Shown: one piece after another, positions 8,601 through 17,246 of the stretch
Numbering within the stretch: the stretch's first letter is position 1
Layout of the letters: the number at the start of each line of letters is the position of its first letter
DNA from: Rathayibacter sp. SD072
Lineage (GTDB): Bacteria > Actinomycetota > Actinomycetes > Actinomycetales > Microbacteriaceae
Assembly (NCBI RefSeq): GCF_017355185.1
Contig: NZ_JADILJ010000006.1
Location: 1-64,000 of the forward strand
DNA: 64,000 nt
Reading direction: 5' to 3'
The notes under the pieces: generated by a model
Database searches by the model: none
What the model was told of the DNA's origin: nothing
What the model saw: the letters and a program-made list of their open reading frames with translations, nothing else
Translations under genes and position numbers: made by a program

Positions 8601-8618
8601 CCCAACTGGTTGGTTGGG
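8601..8618. promoter_or_regulatory. Likely TetR operator
   Basis: Inverted repeat CCCAAC-(6 nt)-GTTGGG in the divergent gap, overlapping the TetR promoter region (candidate -10 TAACGT near 8631). Placement suits autoregulation and exporter repression. Confidence 0.55.
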
Positions 8619-8658
8619 CACGGACGAGTGTAACGTTCGAGCGGCCGGAGGTGTTCCC

Positions 8659-9255
8659 ATGAGCGCGAAGAAGTCCGAGGCGGCCGTCGAGCCCGCCCGC
8701 GAGCGGATCCTGCGCGCCGCGATCGCCGAGTTCGCCGCGCACGGCTTCGCGGGCGCGCGGATCGACCGCATCGCCGCGTCCGCCGGCCTGAACAAGGAGC
8801 GCCTGTACGCCTACTTCGGCGGCAAGCGCGGGCTCTTCGTCTCGTCCGTCGTCGGCGCGGTGCAGGAGCTCGACACCGTCCTGCTGGCCGAGGCGGTCGA
8901 TCTCCCCGATCTCGCCGAGCGGATGTTCGACCACGTGTGGGAGCACCCCGAGTTCCTCCGCCTGCTCACCTGGGCGCGGCTCGAGGGCCCCGGCTTCTGG
9001 GAGGAGGCGAGCCAGCGGCTCGGCGCGACCCCCGCGCCCGAGGCGCGCGTGCGCGAGTGGCAGGCGGCGGGAGTGGTCGACGCGGGCTGGGCACCGGACG
9101 ACGTGTTCATCGCCCTGCTCGGGCTGTGCGAGATCTGGCACCTGACGCCGTTCACCGACCGCTCGAGCGGCGACGGCGTGCGCGAGCGGCGCCGGGCCTT
9201 CGTGGTGCAGGTCGCGACGCTGATCGCGGCTCCCCCGGTCACTCCGCGGTCGTGA
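8659..9255 (+). CDS. TetR-family repressor
   Basis: 198 aa. The N-terminal helix-turn-helix (about 15-60) reads AAIAEFAAHGFAGARIDRIA, then NKERLYAYFGGKRGLF, the TetR signature. The C-terminal ligand domain is helical, with TWARLEGPGFWEE. The ATG at 8659 has a GGAGGT site. It diverges from the DHA2 exporter and likely represses it. The last 17 bp overlap the end of the convergent MarR gene. Confidence 0.87.
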   Translation: MSAKKSEAAVEPARERILRAAIAEFAAHGFAGARIDRIAASAGLNKERLYAYFGGKRGLFVSSVVGAVQELDTVLLAEAVDLPDLAERMFDHVWEHPEFLRLLTWARLEGPGFWEEASQRLGATPAPEARVREWQAAGVVDAGWAPDDVFIALLGLCEIWHLTPFTDRSSGDGVRERRRAFVVQVATLIAAPPVTPRS

Positions 9256-9718
9256 GCCGCTCGAGGTAGCCGGCGAAGGCGAGCAGATCCGCCTCGGGCC
9301 AGGCCTGCAGCGCCTTCTGCATCCGCTGCCGTTGCTCGCCGCCGAGGTCGGCCATGCGCTCGCGACCTGAGGCGGTGAGCGCGAGGAACCGGGCGCGCCC
9401 GTCGGCGGGGTCCACGGTCATCTCGAGCATGTCGAGCTCGGCGAGCTGCCGCACCTGGCGGCTGATGACGCTCCGATCGACGCCGAGGCGCTCGGCCGCC
9501 ACGCTCGCGTGCACCGGGCCGCAGCGCTCCAGCATCCGCAGCAGCCGCAGGCCGAACGGAGGCAGGGACGGGTCGATCGCGGCCGCCGCGTCGCGCACCG
9601 CGCTGCGCACCTGGACGGCGAGCGCGGTGATCTGCTCCTCGACCTCGGCCAGTGCGCGCGCCGACGCCGCGCCGGGAGCGGATCCCGGCGCGGCGTCGAG
9701 GACTCCGGAAGGAGTCAT
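9239..9718 (-). CDS. MarR-family regulator of the adjacent exporter
   Basis: 159 aa winged-helix regulator. Recognition region HASVAAERLGVDRSVISRQVRQL at about 75-97, wing DPADGRARFLALTASGRERM. It is the second gene after a DHA2 exporter: the exporter stop and this ATG share a base (TGATG), so the two are translationally coupled. MarR proteins in such operons usually repress the exporter and are released by a phenolic or lipophilic ligand. The operator candidate is at 11477-11492. Confidence 0.86.
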   Translation of the reverse strand: MTPSGVLDAAPGSAPGAASARALAEVEEQITALAVQVRSAVRDAAAAIDPSLPPFGLRLLRMLERCGPVHASVAAERLGVDRSVISRQVRQLAELDMLEMTVDPADGRARFLALTASGRERMADLGGEQRQRMQKALQAWPEADLLAFAGYLERLTTAE

Positions 9719-11445
9719 CAGTGGCGCTCGACCACGTCGATCGAGCCGGTCGGACGGGCCTGGCCGACCGGACGCAGCCCCGCCTGGCCGTCGGCGGTCG
9801 CGATGAGCGCGTCCTCCGCGTCCTCGACGGTGCGGGTCGACGGGCTCGTCGGCTCCGACTTCAGCTGGATCGCGTTCTTGGTGCCGAGGTCGACGTTCGG
9901 GAGCAGGACCACGGCGATCAGGGTGATGACCGCGAGCGGGATGCTGAAGAGGAACACGTCGCCGACTCCGATGCCGTAGGCGCTCTCGACCACGATGCGG
10001 ATCGGCTCGGGCAGAGTCGCGACCTGCGGGATGGTGCCGCTGCCCAGGGTCTGGGCGGCGATCGCCTGGTCGGCGGGCTCGAGGCCCGCGATGCCGCTGC
10101 CGATGCGATCGGTGATCACGGTGCCGAGGATCGACCCGAGGACCGAGACGCCGATCGTTCCGCCGAGGCTGCGGAAGAAGGTGACCGCGCTGGTCGCGAC
10201 TCCGAGGTTCTTCACCTCGATCGAGTTCTGCACGACGAGGACGAGGTTCTGCATCAGCATGCCCAGGCCGGCGCCGAGGACGGCCATGTAGATCCCGACG
10301 AGGACCAGGTTCGTGTCGTAGCGCAGGGTGCTCAGCAGGTAGGTGCCCACGACCGCGAGCACGCCGCCCGAGACCATGATCGCCTTCCACTTGCCGGTGC
10401 GCGAGATGATGCCGCCGAAGATCGTCGAGGCGATGAGCAGACCCGCCATCATCGGGATCGTGAGCAGTCCCGACTGCGTCGGGGTGGCTCCGCGCGAGAG
10501 CTGCATGTACTGCGCGAGGAACACCGCGGTGCCGAACATCGAGACGCCCACCGAGACGCTCGCGACGACCGCGAGGCTGAAGGTGCGGTTCGTGAACATG
10601 CCCATCGGGATGATCGGCTCGTCGACCGTGAGCTCGACGATCACCGCGGAGACCAGCAGCACGACGGCGCCGCCGACCATGAGCGCGGTCTCCCACGAGG
10701 CCCACTCGAAGTTCTTGCCGGCGAGCGAGACCCAGATCAGCAGGAGCGAGACGCCGGCGGCGATGAGGACCGCGCCGAAGTAGTCGATCTTGACGGTGCG
10801 CTTGGGGTGCGCCGGGAGGCGGAGGGTCACCTGGAGCAGCACGATCGCGACGATCGCGACGGGCAGCGCGATGAAGAAGTTCCAGCGCCAGCCGAACGCG
10901 TCGGTGACGACGCCGCCCAGCAGCGGGCCTCCGACGGTGCCGACGGCCATCACGCCGCCGAAGAGGCCGGCGTACTTGCCGCGCTCGCGGGGGCTGATGA
11001 TGTCGGCCATGATGATCTGGCTCAGCGCGGCGAGACCGCCGGCGCCCAGGCCCTGGAAGACGCGGAACACGATCAGCATGTTCGTGTCCTGCGAGAAGCC
11101 GGCGGCCGCGGATCCGATCACGAAGACCGCGAGGGCGAGCTGGATCAGCAGCTTGCGGTTGAAGAGGTCGGCGAACTTGCCCCAGAGCGGGGTCGAGACG
11201 GTGGTCGCCAGGAGGGTCGCGGTGACGACCCAGGTGTAGGCGTTCTGGTCGCCCTTCAGGTCCGAGATGATCAGCGGCAGCGAGGTCGAGACGACCGTGC
11301 CGGCGAGGATCGAGACGAACATGCCCAGCAGCAGGCCGCTGAGCGACTCGAGCACCTGGCGGTGCGACATGGCCCCGTCGGGGCCTGCGGGGGTGTGACG
11401 GTCCGGGGCGGCGGCCTCCGGAGCGGTGCGCTGTGCGCGGGACAT
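9718..11445 (-). CDS. DHA2-type (14-TM) drug efflux MFS transporter
   Basis: 575 aa. MFS motifs present: SILAGTVVSTSLPLI in the first helix, WGKFADLFNRK as motif A, and FGGVMAVGTVGGPLLGG as antiporter motif C. About 14 membrane helices are followed by a polar, probably cytoplasmic ~50-aa tail. The ATG at 11445 has a GAGGAG site. It is the first gene of a two-gene operon with MarR. Substrate unknown. Confidence 0.87.
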   Translation of the reverse strand: MSRAQRTAPEAAAPDRHTPAGPDGAMSHRQVLESLSGLLLGMFVSILAGTVVSTSLPLIISDLKGDQNAYTWVVTATLLATTVSTPLWGKFADLFNRKLLIQLALAVFVIGSAAAGFSQDTNMLIVFRVFQGLGAGGLAALSQIIMADIISPRERGKYAGLFGGVMAVGTVGGPLLGGVVTDAFGWRWNFFIALPVAIVAIVLLQVTLRLPAHPKRTVKIDYFGAVLIAAGVSLLLIWVSLAGKNFEWASWETALMVGGAVVLLVSAVIVELTVDEPIIPMGMFTNRTFSLAVVASVSVGVSMFGTAVFLAQYMQLSRGATPTQSGLLTIPMMAGLLIASTIFGGIISRTGKWKAIMVSGGVLAVVGTYLLSTLRYDTNLVLVGIYMAVLGAGLGMLMQNLVLVVQNSIEVKNLGVATSAVTFFRSLGGTIGVSVLGSILGTVITDRIGSGIAGLEPADQAIAAQTLGSGTIPQVATLPEPIRIVVESAYGIGVGDVFLFSIPLAVITLIAVVLLPNVDLGTKNAIQLKSEPTSPSTRTVEDAEDALIATADGQAGLRPVGQARPTGSIDVVERH

Positions 11446-11476
11446 ACGGCTCCTCGATTCGACATCTGCGGTCTTG

Positions 11477-11492
11477 GTTGATGGGGATCAAC
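11477..11492. promoter_or_regulatory. Likely MarR operator at the exporter promoter
   Basis: Perfect inverted repeat GTTGAT-(4 nt)-ATCAAC, 31 bp upstream of the exporter ATG. A second TAGTTG-type half site is at about 11504-11515 beside a TATATAG -10-like run. Operator assignment is inferred from position and symmetry. Confidence 0.55.
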
Positions 11493-11568
11493 TATTGACC
11501 TTCTGCAACTATATAGCCGAGCGTGGGTTTTTGCCAGAGGGATCGCAGGAGTGATCGCCGCAGCGGTC

Positions 11569-11592
11569 CCGGGGTCGCGGAAGCGACCCCGG
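11569..11592 (-). terminator. Hairpin terminator of the DedA-like gene
   Basis: Perfect 10-bp stem CCGGGGTCGC / GCGACCCCGG closed by a GGAA tetraloop, 41 nt past the DedA-like stop. Confidence 0.7.
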
Positions 11593-11633
11593 TCGACGCC
11601 GTGCCGGACGACCCCGCTGGGCGCTGCAACGAC

Positions 11634-12113
11634 TCAGCGCGAGGAGCGGACCGCTCCGCGGCGGCGCAGGACCACGACCGCGACCACCGCGGCGACGGCG
11701 AGCGCCGCGAGCACCGCGACTCCGACGGGCGACCCGGCGGCGGCGCCGACGACCGCCCACAGCACCGCGAACCCCACGGTCGCGTAGACGAGCGCCCAGG
11801 CGAGGCATCCCGGGACCATCGCGAGCAGGTAGACGGGGAAGCGCATCCGCGCCGCTCCGGCCGCCGCGTTCAGCACGGTCTGGAAGCCCACCGTCAGGAA
11901 GCTCACGGTGACCGCGGGCGCACCGTAGCGGGCGAGGACGGCCGAGGCGCGGCGCATCGGCGGCGACTCGAGCCACCGGCCCCAGCGGCGGGAGGCGGCT
12001 CCGGCCACGATCGCGCGGGCCAGCCAGTAGGTGGCCTGGGCGCGGAGGAAGACGATGGCGAACAGGGCGGCGAGCAGCTCCACGAAGCCCAGCTCGCTGA
12101 GGAATGCGGGCAC
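11634..12113 (-). CDS. DedA/VTT-domain-like small membrane protein
   Basis: 159 aa from a GTG at 12113, chosen because AGGAGGAGG lies just upstream; an in-frame start at 12164 would give an unlikely basic leader. The fragments RAQATYWLARAI, VLNAAAGAARMRFPVYL and PGCLAWALVYATVGFAV match the SNARE-associated/VTT (DedA) family of lipid-scramblase-like proteins. It is shorter than typical DedA (about 200 aa), lacking part of the N-terminal region. Role probably in membrane lipid or envelope homeostasis; not established here. Confidence 0.7.
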   Translation of the reverse strand: MPAFLSELGFVELLAALFAIVFLRAQATYWLARAIVAGAASRRWGRWLESPPMRRASAVLARYGAPAVTVSFLTVGFQTVLNAAAGAARMRFPVYLLAMVPGCLAWALVYATVGFAVLWAVVGAAAGSPVGVAVLAALAVAAVVAVVVLRRRGAVRSSR

Positions 12114-12201
12114 GGGGCCTCCTCCTCCTGCTCGGTGAGCGTGCAGAGGCAAGGCTACCCTCACTTCCTGAGGCGCGACCGGAGCGCCGGCCGCTCCGCT
12201 C

Positions 12202-12207
12202 TAGGCT
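12202..12207 (+). promoter_or_regulatory. -10 hexamer of the Lrp/AsnC gene
   Basis: TAGGCT ends 6 nt before the ATG at 12214; no ribosome binding site is visible. Confidence 0.65.
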
Positions 12208-12213
12208 CGACGC

Positions 12214-12651
12214 ATGGACAACATCGACCGGAAGATCCTCGATCTGCTGCGCCAGAACGCCCGGGCGGGCTACGGCGACATCGGCGGGGTGGTCGGCCTG
12301 TCCGCCTCCGCCGTGAAGCGCCGCGTCGACCGGCTCGTGGCCGACGGCGTGATCCGCGGCTTCACGATCAAGGTCGACCCCGCGGTCGACGGCATGGCGA
12401 CGGAGGCGTACGTCGAGCTGTTCTGCCGGGGCACCGTCGCCCCCGACGAGCTGCGCCGGATCCTGTCCGCCGTCCCCGAGGTCGTCGACGCGGGCACGGT
12501 CACCGGCTCGGCCGACGCGATCGTGCACATCCGCTCGCGCGACATCCCCAGCCTCGAGCTCGCGCTCGAGAAGGTGCGCATCGCCCCGAACGTCGACCAC
12601 ACGAGGTCGGCGATCGTGCTCTCGCGCCTCATCCAGCGCGGCGAGGCGTAG
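12214..12651 (+). CDS. Lrp/AsnC-family regulator
   Basis: 145 aa. N-terminal helix-turn-helix (about 1-50) MDNIDRKILDLLRQNAR...GLSASAVKRRVDRL, and a C-terminal RAM-type ligand/oligomerisation domain (about 65-140). Such proteins respond to amino acids or related metabolites. The neighbouring convergent gene encodes a DAO-type amino/amine oxidase-like flavoprotein, a plausible functional link but not shown by the sequence. Confidence 0.86.
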   Translation: MDNIDRKILDLLRQNARAGYGDIGGVVGLSASAVKRRVDRLVADGVIRGFTIKVDPAVDGMATEAYVELFCRGTVAPDELRRILSAVPEVVDAGTVTGSADAIVHIRSRDIPSLELALEKVRIAPNVDHTRSAIVLSRLIQRGEA

Positions 12652-12673
12652 TTCCCCGGGTCGTGCGCCGGTC

Positions 12674-14077
12674 TCAGTGCGAGCGGCCCGCGACGACGTC
12701 CGCGAGGGTCGCCAGCGGCGACGTCGTCACCCGGCCCCGCGCCTCCGCCGCGTCGGCCAGGCCGTAGGCGGTGTAGAGCGTCGTCACGGCGAGCCAGCGC
12801 AGCGGCTCGGGCTCCCACTTCCGCACGCGGTGGTCGACCCACGGCAGACCGGTCAGCGGCGTGCGCTCCCCGGCGCCGAGGTGGTGGAGGACCAGATCGC
12901 GCAGGGTCCGCCCGGCGAGGTTCGTCGCTGTGACGCCGGTGCCGACGAACCCGCCGGCCCAGCCGAGTCCGGTCGCCCGGTCCAGGCCCACGGTCGCGTG
13001 CCAATCGCGCGGCACTCCGAGGACGCCCGACCAGACGTGCTCGATCCGTACGCCCCGCAGCACCGGGAAGAAGCGCTCGAGGACCTCGCGCAGCCTCCCG
13101 AGAGTCCGCGGGTCGGTCGCCCCGTCGATGTCGAGGCCGGAGCCGTAGCGGTACGGCACTCCCCTGCCGCCGATCGCGATGCGGTCGTCGGCCGTGCGCT
13201 GGGCGTACATGTAGGCGTGCGCGAGGTCGCCGAGCGTCTCGCGCCCCGCCCAGCCGAGCTCGTCCCACACGGCGGCCGGCAGCGGCTCGGTCGCGATGAG
13301 GGACGAGTTCATCGGCAGCCACTCCCTGCGGTGGCCGGAGAGCTGCGCCGTGAAGCCCTCGGTCGCGCGCAGCACGACGCCGGCGCGGACGGTCCCGCGT
13401 GCGGTGACGGCGGCCCCGGGACGGATCTCGTCGACCCTCGTGTCCTCGTGGATCACGACCCCGAGCGCCTCGACGGTGCGGGCGAGGCCGGCGGCGAGCT
13501 TCGCCGGGTGGATGCGGGCGCAGTGCGGGTGCCACATGCCCGCCGAGGTGCCGCTCACCGCGATGCGAGCCGACGCCTCCGCGGCGCCGAGCAGCTCGAC
13601 GTCGGTGTGGGCGCGCGCCTGCGCGGCGGCGACCGCGGCCTCGAGGCGCCGCTTCTGCGCCGGGCCGCGGGCGACCTGGTACTCACCGCCCTTGACGATG
13701 TCGGCGTCGATCCCCTCGGCGGCCGCGACCGCGATCACCTCGTCGACCGTCCCGTTCACCGCGAGCTGGAACTCGTCGACCGCGTCGCGGCCGTGCGTCC
13801 GGGCGTAGGAGGAGACGCCCCCGGTGATCTCGTTCGTCAGCCAGCCGCCGTTGCGTCCGGACGCGCCGAAGCCGGCGAAGCGCTGCTCCAGCACCGCGAT
13901 CCGCAGCCCGGGCGCGGCCTTCTTCAGGTAGTAGGCGGTCCAGAGACCCGTGTAGCCGGCGCCGACGATGCACACGTCGACGTCGAGGGGTCCGGGCAGC
14001 GCGGGACGCGGCTCCGGCCGGCCGATCGAGGACCACCAGAACGAGACGTCGCCGTTCACCGGACCCGTCGAGGGCAT
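12674..14077 (-). CDS. DAO-family FAD-dependent oxidoreductase (amine/amino acid oxidase-like)
   Basis: 467 aa. The Rossmann FAD site CIVGAGYTGLWTAYYL is at about 37-52 and a GASGRNGGW motif near 80, typical of gamma-glutamylputrescine oxidase-like (PuuB/OrdL) members of the DAO family. The C-terminal GWAGGFVGTGVTATNLAGR is the second FAD contact. The substrate is probably an amine or amino acid derivative; no puu genes are adjacent. It starts 5 nt after the stop of the DUF2510 gene, so the two may be co-transcribed. Confidence 0.8.
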   Translation of the reverse strand: MPSTGPVNGDVSFWWSSIGRPEPRPALPGPLDVDVCIVGAGYTGLWTAYYLKKAAPGLRIAVLEQRFAGFGASGRNGGWLTNEITGGVSSYARTHGRDAVDEFQLAVNGTVDEVIAVAAAEGIDADIVKGGEYQVARGPAQKRRLEAAVAAAQARAHTDVELLGAAEASARIAVSGTSAGMWHPHCARIHPAKLAAGLARTVEALGVVIHEDTRVDEIRPGAAVTARGTVRAGVVLRATEGFTAQLSGHRREWLPMNSSLIATEPLPAAVWDELGWAGRETLGDLAHAYMYAQRTADDRIAIGGRGVPYRYGSGLDIDGATDPRTLGRLREVLERFFPVLRGVRIEHVWSGVLGVPRDWHATVGLDRATGLGWAGGFVGTGVTATNLAGRTLRDLVLHHLGAGERTPLTGLPWVDHRVRKWEPEPLRWLAVTTLYTAYGLADAAEARGRVTTSPLATLADVVAGRSH

Positions 14078-14082
14078 GCGGA

Positions 14083-15117
14083 TCAGTACATCATCGAGGG
14101 GAAGGACTGCGACATCTCCGACAGGAGGGCGCCGGCCCAGGCGATCCCGACGATGAACGACACCGCGATCACGCCGAGGAGGATCCACAGCGGCAGCAGC
14201 CCGCCGCCGGTCACGCGCTTCACGACCACGCTGCGGCCGATCACGTAGACGTAGGGCGCCGCGAGGAAGGCCCAGGCCCAGTGGAAGGGCCGCTGGATCC
14301 CCGCCCTCTTGAGCTGGCGCCAGTCGAGGAACGCGAAGACGACCTCGGCCGCGTAGATCAGGAAGCCGATGACCTGCACGGCGCCGAGGCCGAGGAGGTA
14401 CGCGGTCGACACGCCCATCGACGACGTCGGGCCGTAGGCCGAGCTCATCGCCGACTCGACGACGAGGTCCGGCGGGAGCAGCAGGATCGAGAGGGCCGAG
14501 AGCAGCGGAAGCAGGACGACGACCCAGATCCACGGCGTCGAGCTCACGATGCTCGGGTCGCGGGGCTGCGGGGCGGCCGAGCGGGGTGCGGAGGCGTAGG
14601 GCTGCGGGGCGTACGGGTTCTGCGCGGCGTACGGGTTCTGCTGCCCGTACGGGGTCTGCTGGCCGTACGGGGTCTGCTGGCCGTACTGCGGCTGCGCCGG
14701 AGACTGCTGGCCGTACTGGGGCTGCGCCGGGGCCTGCTGGCCGTACTGTGGCTGGGCCGCAGCCTGCTGCCCGGGCACGGGGCCGGGAGCGATCGGACCG
14801 GGGGTCGCTGGGCCGGAGGCCGACTGCCCGGACGCCGACTGCCCGTAGCTCGTGGACTGACCGCTGGAGGTCTGGCCGTAGAGCGGCGGCGCCGGCGGGG
14901 CGACGGGTGCCGCGGGAGCGGCGGGAGGCACGGGAGCGACGGGCGTCGCGGCCGGAGCGTCGCGCAGCGACTCGGTCCAGCCGGTGCCGTCCCACCAGCG
15001 CTGGCGCGGGGATCCGGCGGGGTCGGGGTACCAGCCGGCGCGCGGTCCGGACGAGGCCCCGGCCTCGCCTCCGCCCGCGGTCGACTCGGCCGCCGTGCGC
15101 TCGTTCTCGTCGCTCAT
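14083..15117 (-). CDS. DUF2510 membrane protein with YGQQ-type repeats
   Basis: 344 aa. An N-terminal DUF2510 motif (about 27-48, GWYPDPAGSPRQRWWDGTGW) precedes a low-complexity Ala/Pro region and a Gln/Tyr/Gly/Pro-rich stretch with repeated QPQYGQQ and TPYGQQ units (about 115-170). Then come four or so membrane helices (about 190-340). DUF2510 proteins are common actinobacterial envelope proteins of unknown function. The ATG at 15117 has a GGAG site. It diverges from the histidine kinase at 15326, which could control it. Confidence 0.8.
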   Translation of the reverse strand: MSDENERTAAESTAGGGEAGASSGPRAGWYPDPAGSPRQRWWDGTGWTESLRDAPAATPVAPVPPAAPAAPVAPPAPPLYGQTSSGQSTSYGQSASGQSASGPATPGPIAPGPVPGQQAAAQPQYGQQAPAQPQYGQQSPAQPQYGQQTPYGQQTPYGQQNPYAAQNPYAPQPYASAPRSAAPQPRDPSIVSSTPWIWVVVLLPLLSALSILLLPPDLVVESAMSSAYGPTSSMGVSTAYLLGLGAVQVIGFLIYAAEVVFAFLDWRQLKRAGIQRPFHWAWAFLAAPYVYVIGRSVVVKRVTGGGLLPLWILLGVIAVSFIVGIAWAGALLSEMSQSFPSMMY

Positions 15118-15313
15118 CGCGTTCTCCGCTCCCCTCCGGGCGCCGTGCCCGCATTCCTCCTGAAGGGTAGCGTCGCCCGGTCCCGGGGCGCCTGAGCACG
15201 GGCGGCGAGCATCCGATGAGACGCCGATGAGCGGACGGGACGGGCGGAGACGGCGCCTCATCACGAGGGAGGAGATCGCCGCGCGATCGTGTCGCGGGGC
15301 CGCGGGGCTCGCC

Positions 15314-15319
15314 TACGGT
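15314..15319 (+). promoter_or_regulatory. -10 hexamer of the LuxR-type two-component operon
   Basis: TACGGT ends 6 nt before the ATG at 15326. It supports this start over an in-frame ATG at 15227. Confidence 0.6.
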
Positions 15320-15325
15320 GAGGCC

Positions 15326-16570
15326 ATGTCCAGCCGCCGCCGCTCCCTCCTCCTGCTCGCTCCACCGTTGCTCGGTGCGCTGTTCGCGGCGTTCTGGTGG
15401 TCCGCCGAGATCGGCCGGCTCGCGACCGCCCGGCAGATGCTCGACTTCGCCGTCGTCCTCGTGCCCATCGCGATCGCGATCGCGCTGTGCATCGCCCGCC
15501 CGGCGCTCGCCCTGGGACTCGTGGCCGCGGTCCCCCTCGTGCACCTCACCGGTCTCGCGCTCGCCGGATCGACGACCTGGCCGATCCTCGAGGGCTCCCT
15601 CGTGGTGGCCTTCGCCGTCGCCCGGTCGGGACCCGCCCGGCTCCGCTGGGTCGGTCTGCTCACCGGGGCGGTCTGGGCGACGGCCGTCGGCTTCTCCCTC
15701 GTCTACTCCGGCGGCTGGTTGAGCTGGATCGGCATCGGCGAGACGTGGGACCACCCGCCTCTCGCGCTCGGCTGGGCGAGCGGCCTGGCCGCCGTGCACG
15801 CCCTGCTCTGGGCGGTCTCGTGGAGCGCGGGCACGGCGCTGAGCCTCGCCGCGAGGAACGAGGCGGCGGACGAGCGGATCGAGCTCACCGAGCGCGAGCT
15901 CCTCATCGCGGGCTACGAGCTGCGGGCTCTCAAGGAGCGCACCGAGATCGCCCAGGAGGTGCACGACGTGCTCGCGCACTCCCTCGCCGTCGTGATCGCC
16001 CTGGCCGACGGCTCCCGGTTCCTCCGCCGCACGGATCCCGAATCGACCGACTCCTCCCTCCTGCGCATCGCCGAGACGTCCCGCTCGGCCCTGGTCGACC
16101 TGCGCGGCCTGATCGAGGGGCTCACCGACGAGACCGACCGGCCTCAGCCCGGGCTGTCCGACCTCGCCGATCTCGTCCGCCGCTTCGAGGGCACGGGGGT
16201 GCACGTCGAGCTGCGGGAGGTCGGCGAGCGCGGCGGTATCACCCCCGCGCAGGAGCTCGCCGTGCACCGCATCGTGCAGGAGAGCCTGACGAACGTGCTC
16301 AAGCACGGCGGCACCGACCCCGTCGCCTCCGTCTCCCTCGCCTGGGACGGACCCGGGCTCCTGCTCACCGTCTCGAGCCGCCCGGGCGACGCCGTGCCCG
16401 CGGCCCGCTCCGCCCACCGCGGCTTCGGCCTCGCCGGGATGGAGCACCGCGCGCGGCTGGCGGGCGGCTGGCTGAGCGCCGGCCCGGATCCGGACGGCTC
16501 GTTCCTCGTCACCGCGTTCCTCCCCACGACCGCGACCGCACGCGGTCTCGCGGAGGGGGTCGCCGCATGA
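15326..16570 (+). CDS. HisKA_3 (NarL/DesK-like) sensor histidine kinase
   Basis: 414 aa. The first ~185 residues form about six membrane helices with little extracellular loop. A coiled segment leads to the phospho-acceptor motif EVHDVLAHSLAVV (His213). The HATPase domain (about 310-405) has IVQESLTNVLKHG and a shortened G region ending GFGLAGMEHRARLAGG. This is the actinobacterial HisKA_3 class that pairs with LuxR-type regulators. It overlaps the regulator by ATGA. The signal is not evident; membrane-embedded sensors of this type often detect envelope stress. Confidence 0.87.
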   Translation: MSSRRRSLLLLAPPLLGALFAAFWWSAEIGRLATARQMLDFAVVLVPIAIAIALCIARPALALGLVAAVPLVHLTGLALAGSTTWPILEGSLVVAFAVARSGPARLRWVGLLTGAVWATAVGFSLVYSGGWLSWIGIGETWDHPPLALGWASGLAAVHALLWAVSWSAGTALSLAARNEAADERIELTERELLIAGYELRALKERTEIAQEVHDVLAHSLAVVIALADGSRFLRRTDPESTDSSLLRIAETSRSALVDLRGLIEGLTDETDRPQPGLSDLADLVRRFEGTGVHVELREVGERGGITPAQELAVHRIVQESLTNVLKHGGTDPVASVSLAWDGPGLLLTVSSRPGDAVPAARSAHRGFGLAGMEHRARLAGGWLSAGPDPDGSFLVTAFLPTTATARGLAEGVAA

Positions 16571-17226
16571 GCGCGGCCGTCCGCGTCGCGCTCGTCGACG
16601 ACCAGGAGCTGTTCGTGCACGGTCTGCGCATGCTGATCGAGTCCCAGCCGGATCTCGTCGTCGCCGGCGCCGCCTCCGACGGGGAGGCGGGAGTGGCGCT
16701 GGTCGCCGCCGAGCAGCCCGACGTCGTGCTCATGGACATCCGCATGCCGCTGCTCGACGGCCTCGAGGCCACGCGGCGCATCACCGGCGGCGAGGGCGCC
16801 GAGCGGACCCGAGGCCCGCAGGTCGTCGTCCTCACCACCTTCCGGCAGGAGGAGGCCGTGTTCCGCTCGCTCCGCGCGGGCGCCGCCGCCTTCCTCACCA
16901 AGGACGCGACTCCGGAGCAGCTGCTCGCGACGGTCCGCGCGGTGGCGGTCGGCGACGCCCCGCCCGTCGACGCCGGCGCGCTCGTGCGGCGCTTCGCCGG
17001 CGTGCAGGGCGAGCGCCGGGCGGAGGAGGTGCTCGCCGCGCTCTCCCCGCGCGAGCGGGAGATCTACGCGCTCGTCGCCAAGGGGCTCGGCAACGCCGCG
17101 ATCGCGAGCGCCTCCTTCATCAGCGAGGCCACGGTGAAGACCCACGTGCGCAGCGTCCTGGTGAAGCTGGGGCTGCGCAGTCGCGTGCAGATCGTCGTGC
17201 ACGCCTACGAGAACCGGCTGGTCTGA
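16567..17226 (+). CDS. NarL/LuxR-type response regulator
   Basis: 219 aa. Receiver domain with Asp11/Asp12, phospho-acceptor Asp57 in VVLMDIRMPLLDG and Lys in FLTKDATPEQ. The C-terminal LuxR helix-turn-helix (about 155-215) reads LSPREREIYALVAKGLGNAA then EATVKTHVRSVLVKLGLRSR. Translationally coupled to the kinase by an ATGA overlap. Target unknown; the divergent DUF2510 gene is the nearest candidate. Confidence 0.88.
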   Translation: MSAAVRVALVDDQELFVHGLRMLIESQPDLVVAGAASDGEAGVALVAAEQPDVVLMDIRMPLLDGLEATRRITGGEGAERTRGPQVVVLTTFRQEEAVFRSLRAGAAAFLTKDATPEQLLATVRAVAVGDAPPVDAGALVRRFAGVQGERRAEEVLAALSPREREIYALVAKGLGNAAIASASFISEATVKTHVRSVLVKLGLRSRVQIVVHAYENRLV

Positions 17227-17246
17227 GCCCCGCGTCCGGCCTGGGC

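Noticed and set aside
8527-8605. Longer exporter start (ATG at 8605)
   Set aside because: It would encode a charged leader and overlap the TetR operator dyad; the TTG at 8527 has AAAGG close by.
9652-11481. 609-codon plus-strand open frame antisense to the MarR-linked exporter
   Set aside because: Asp/His/Arg-rich shadow of an integral membrane protein; the minus-strand gene has intact MFS motifs.
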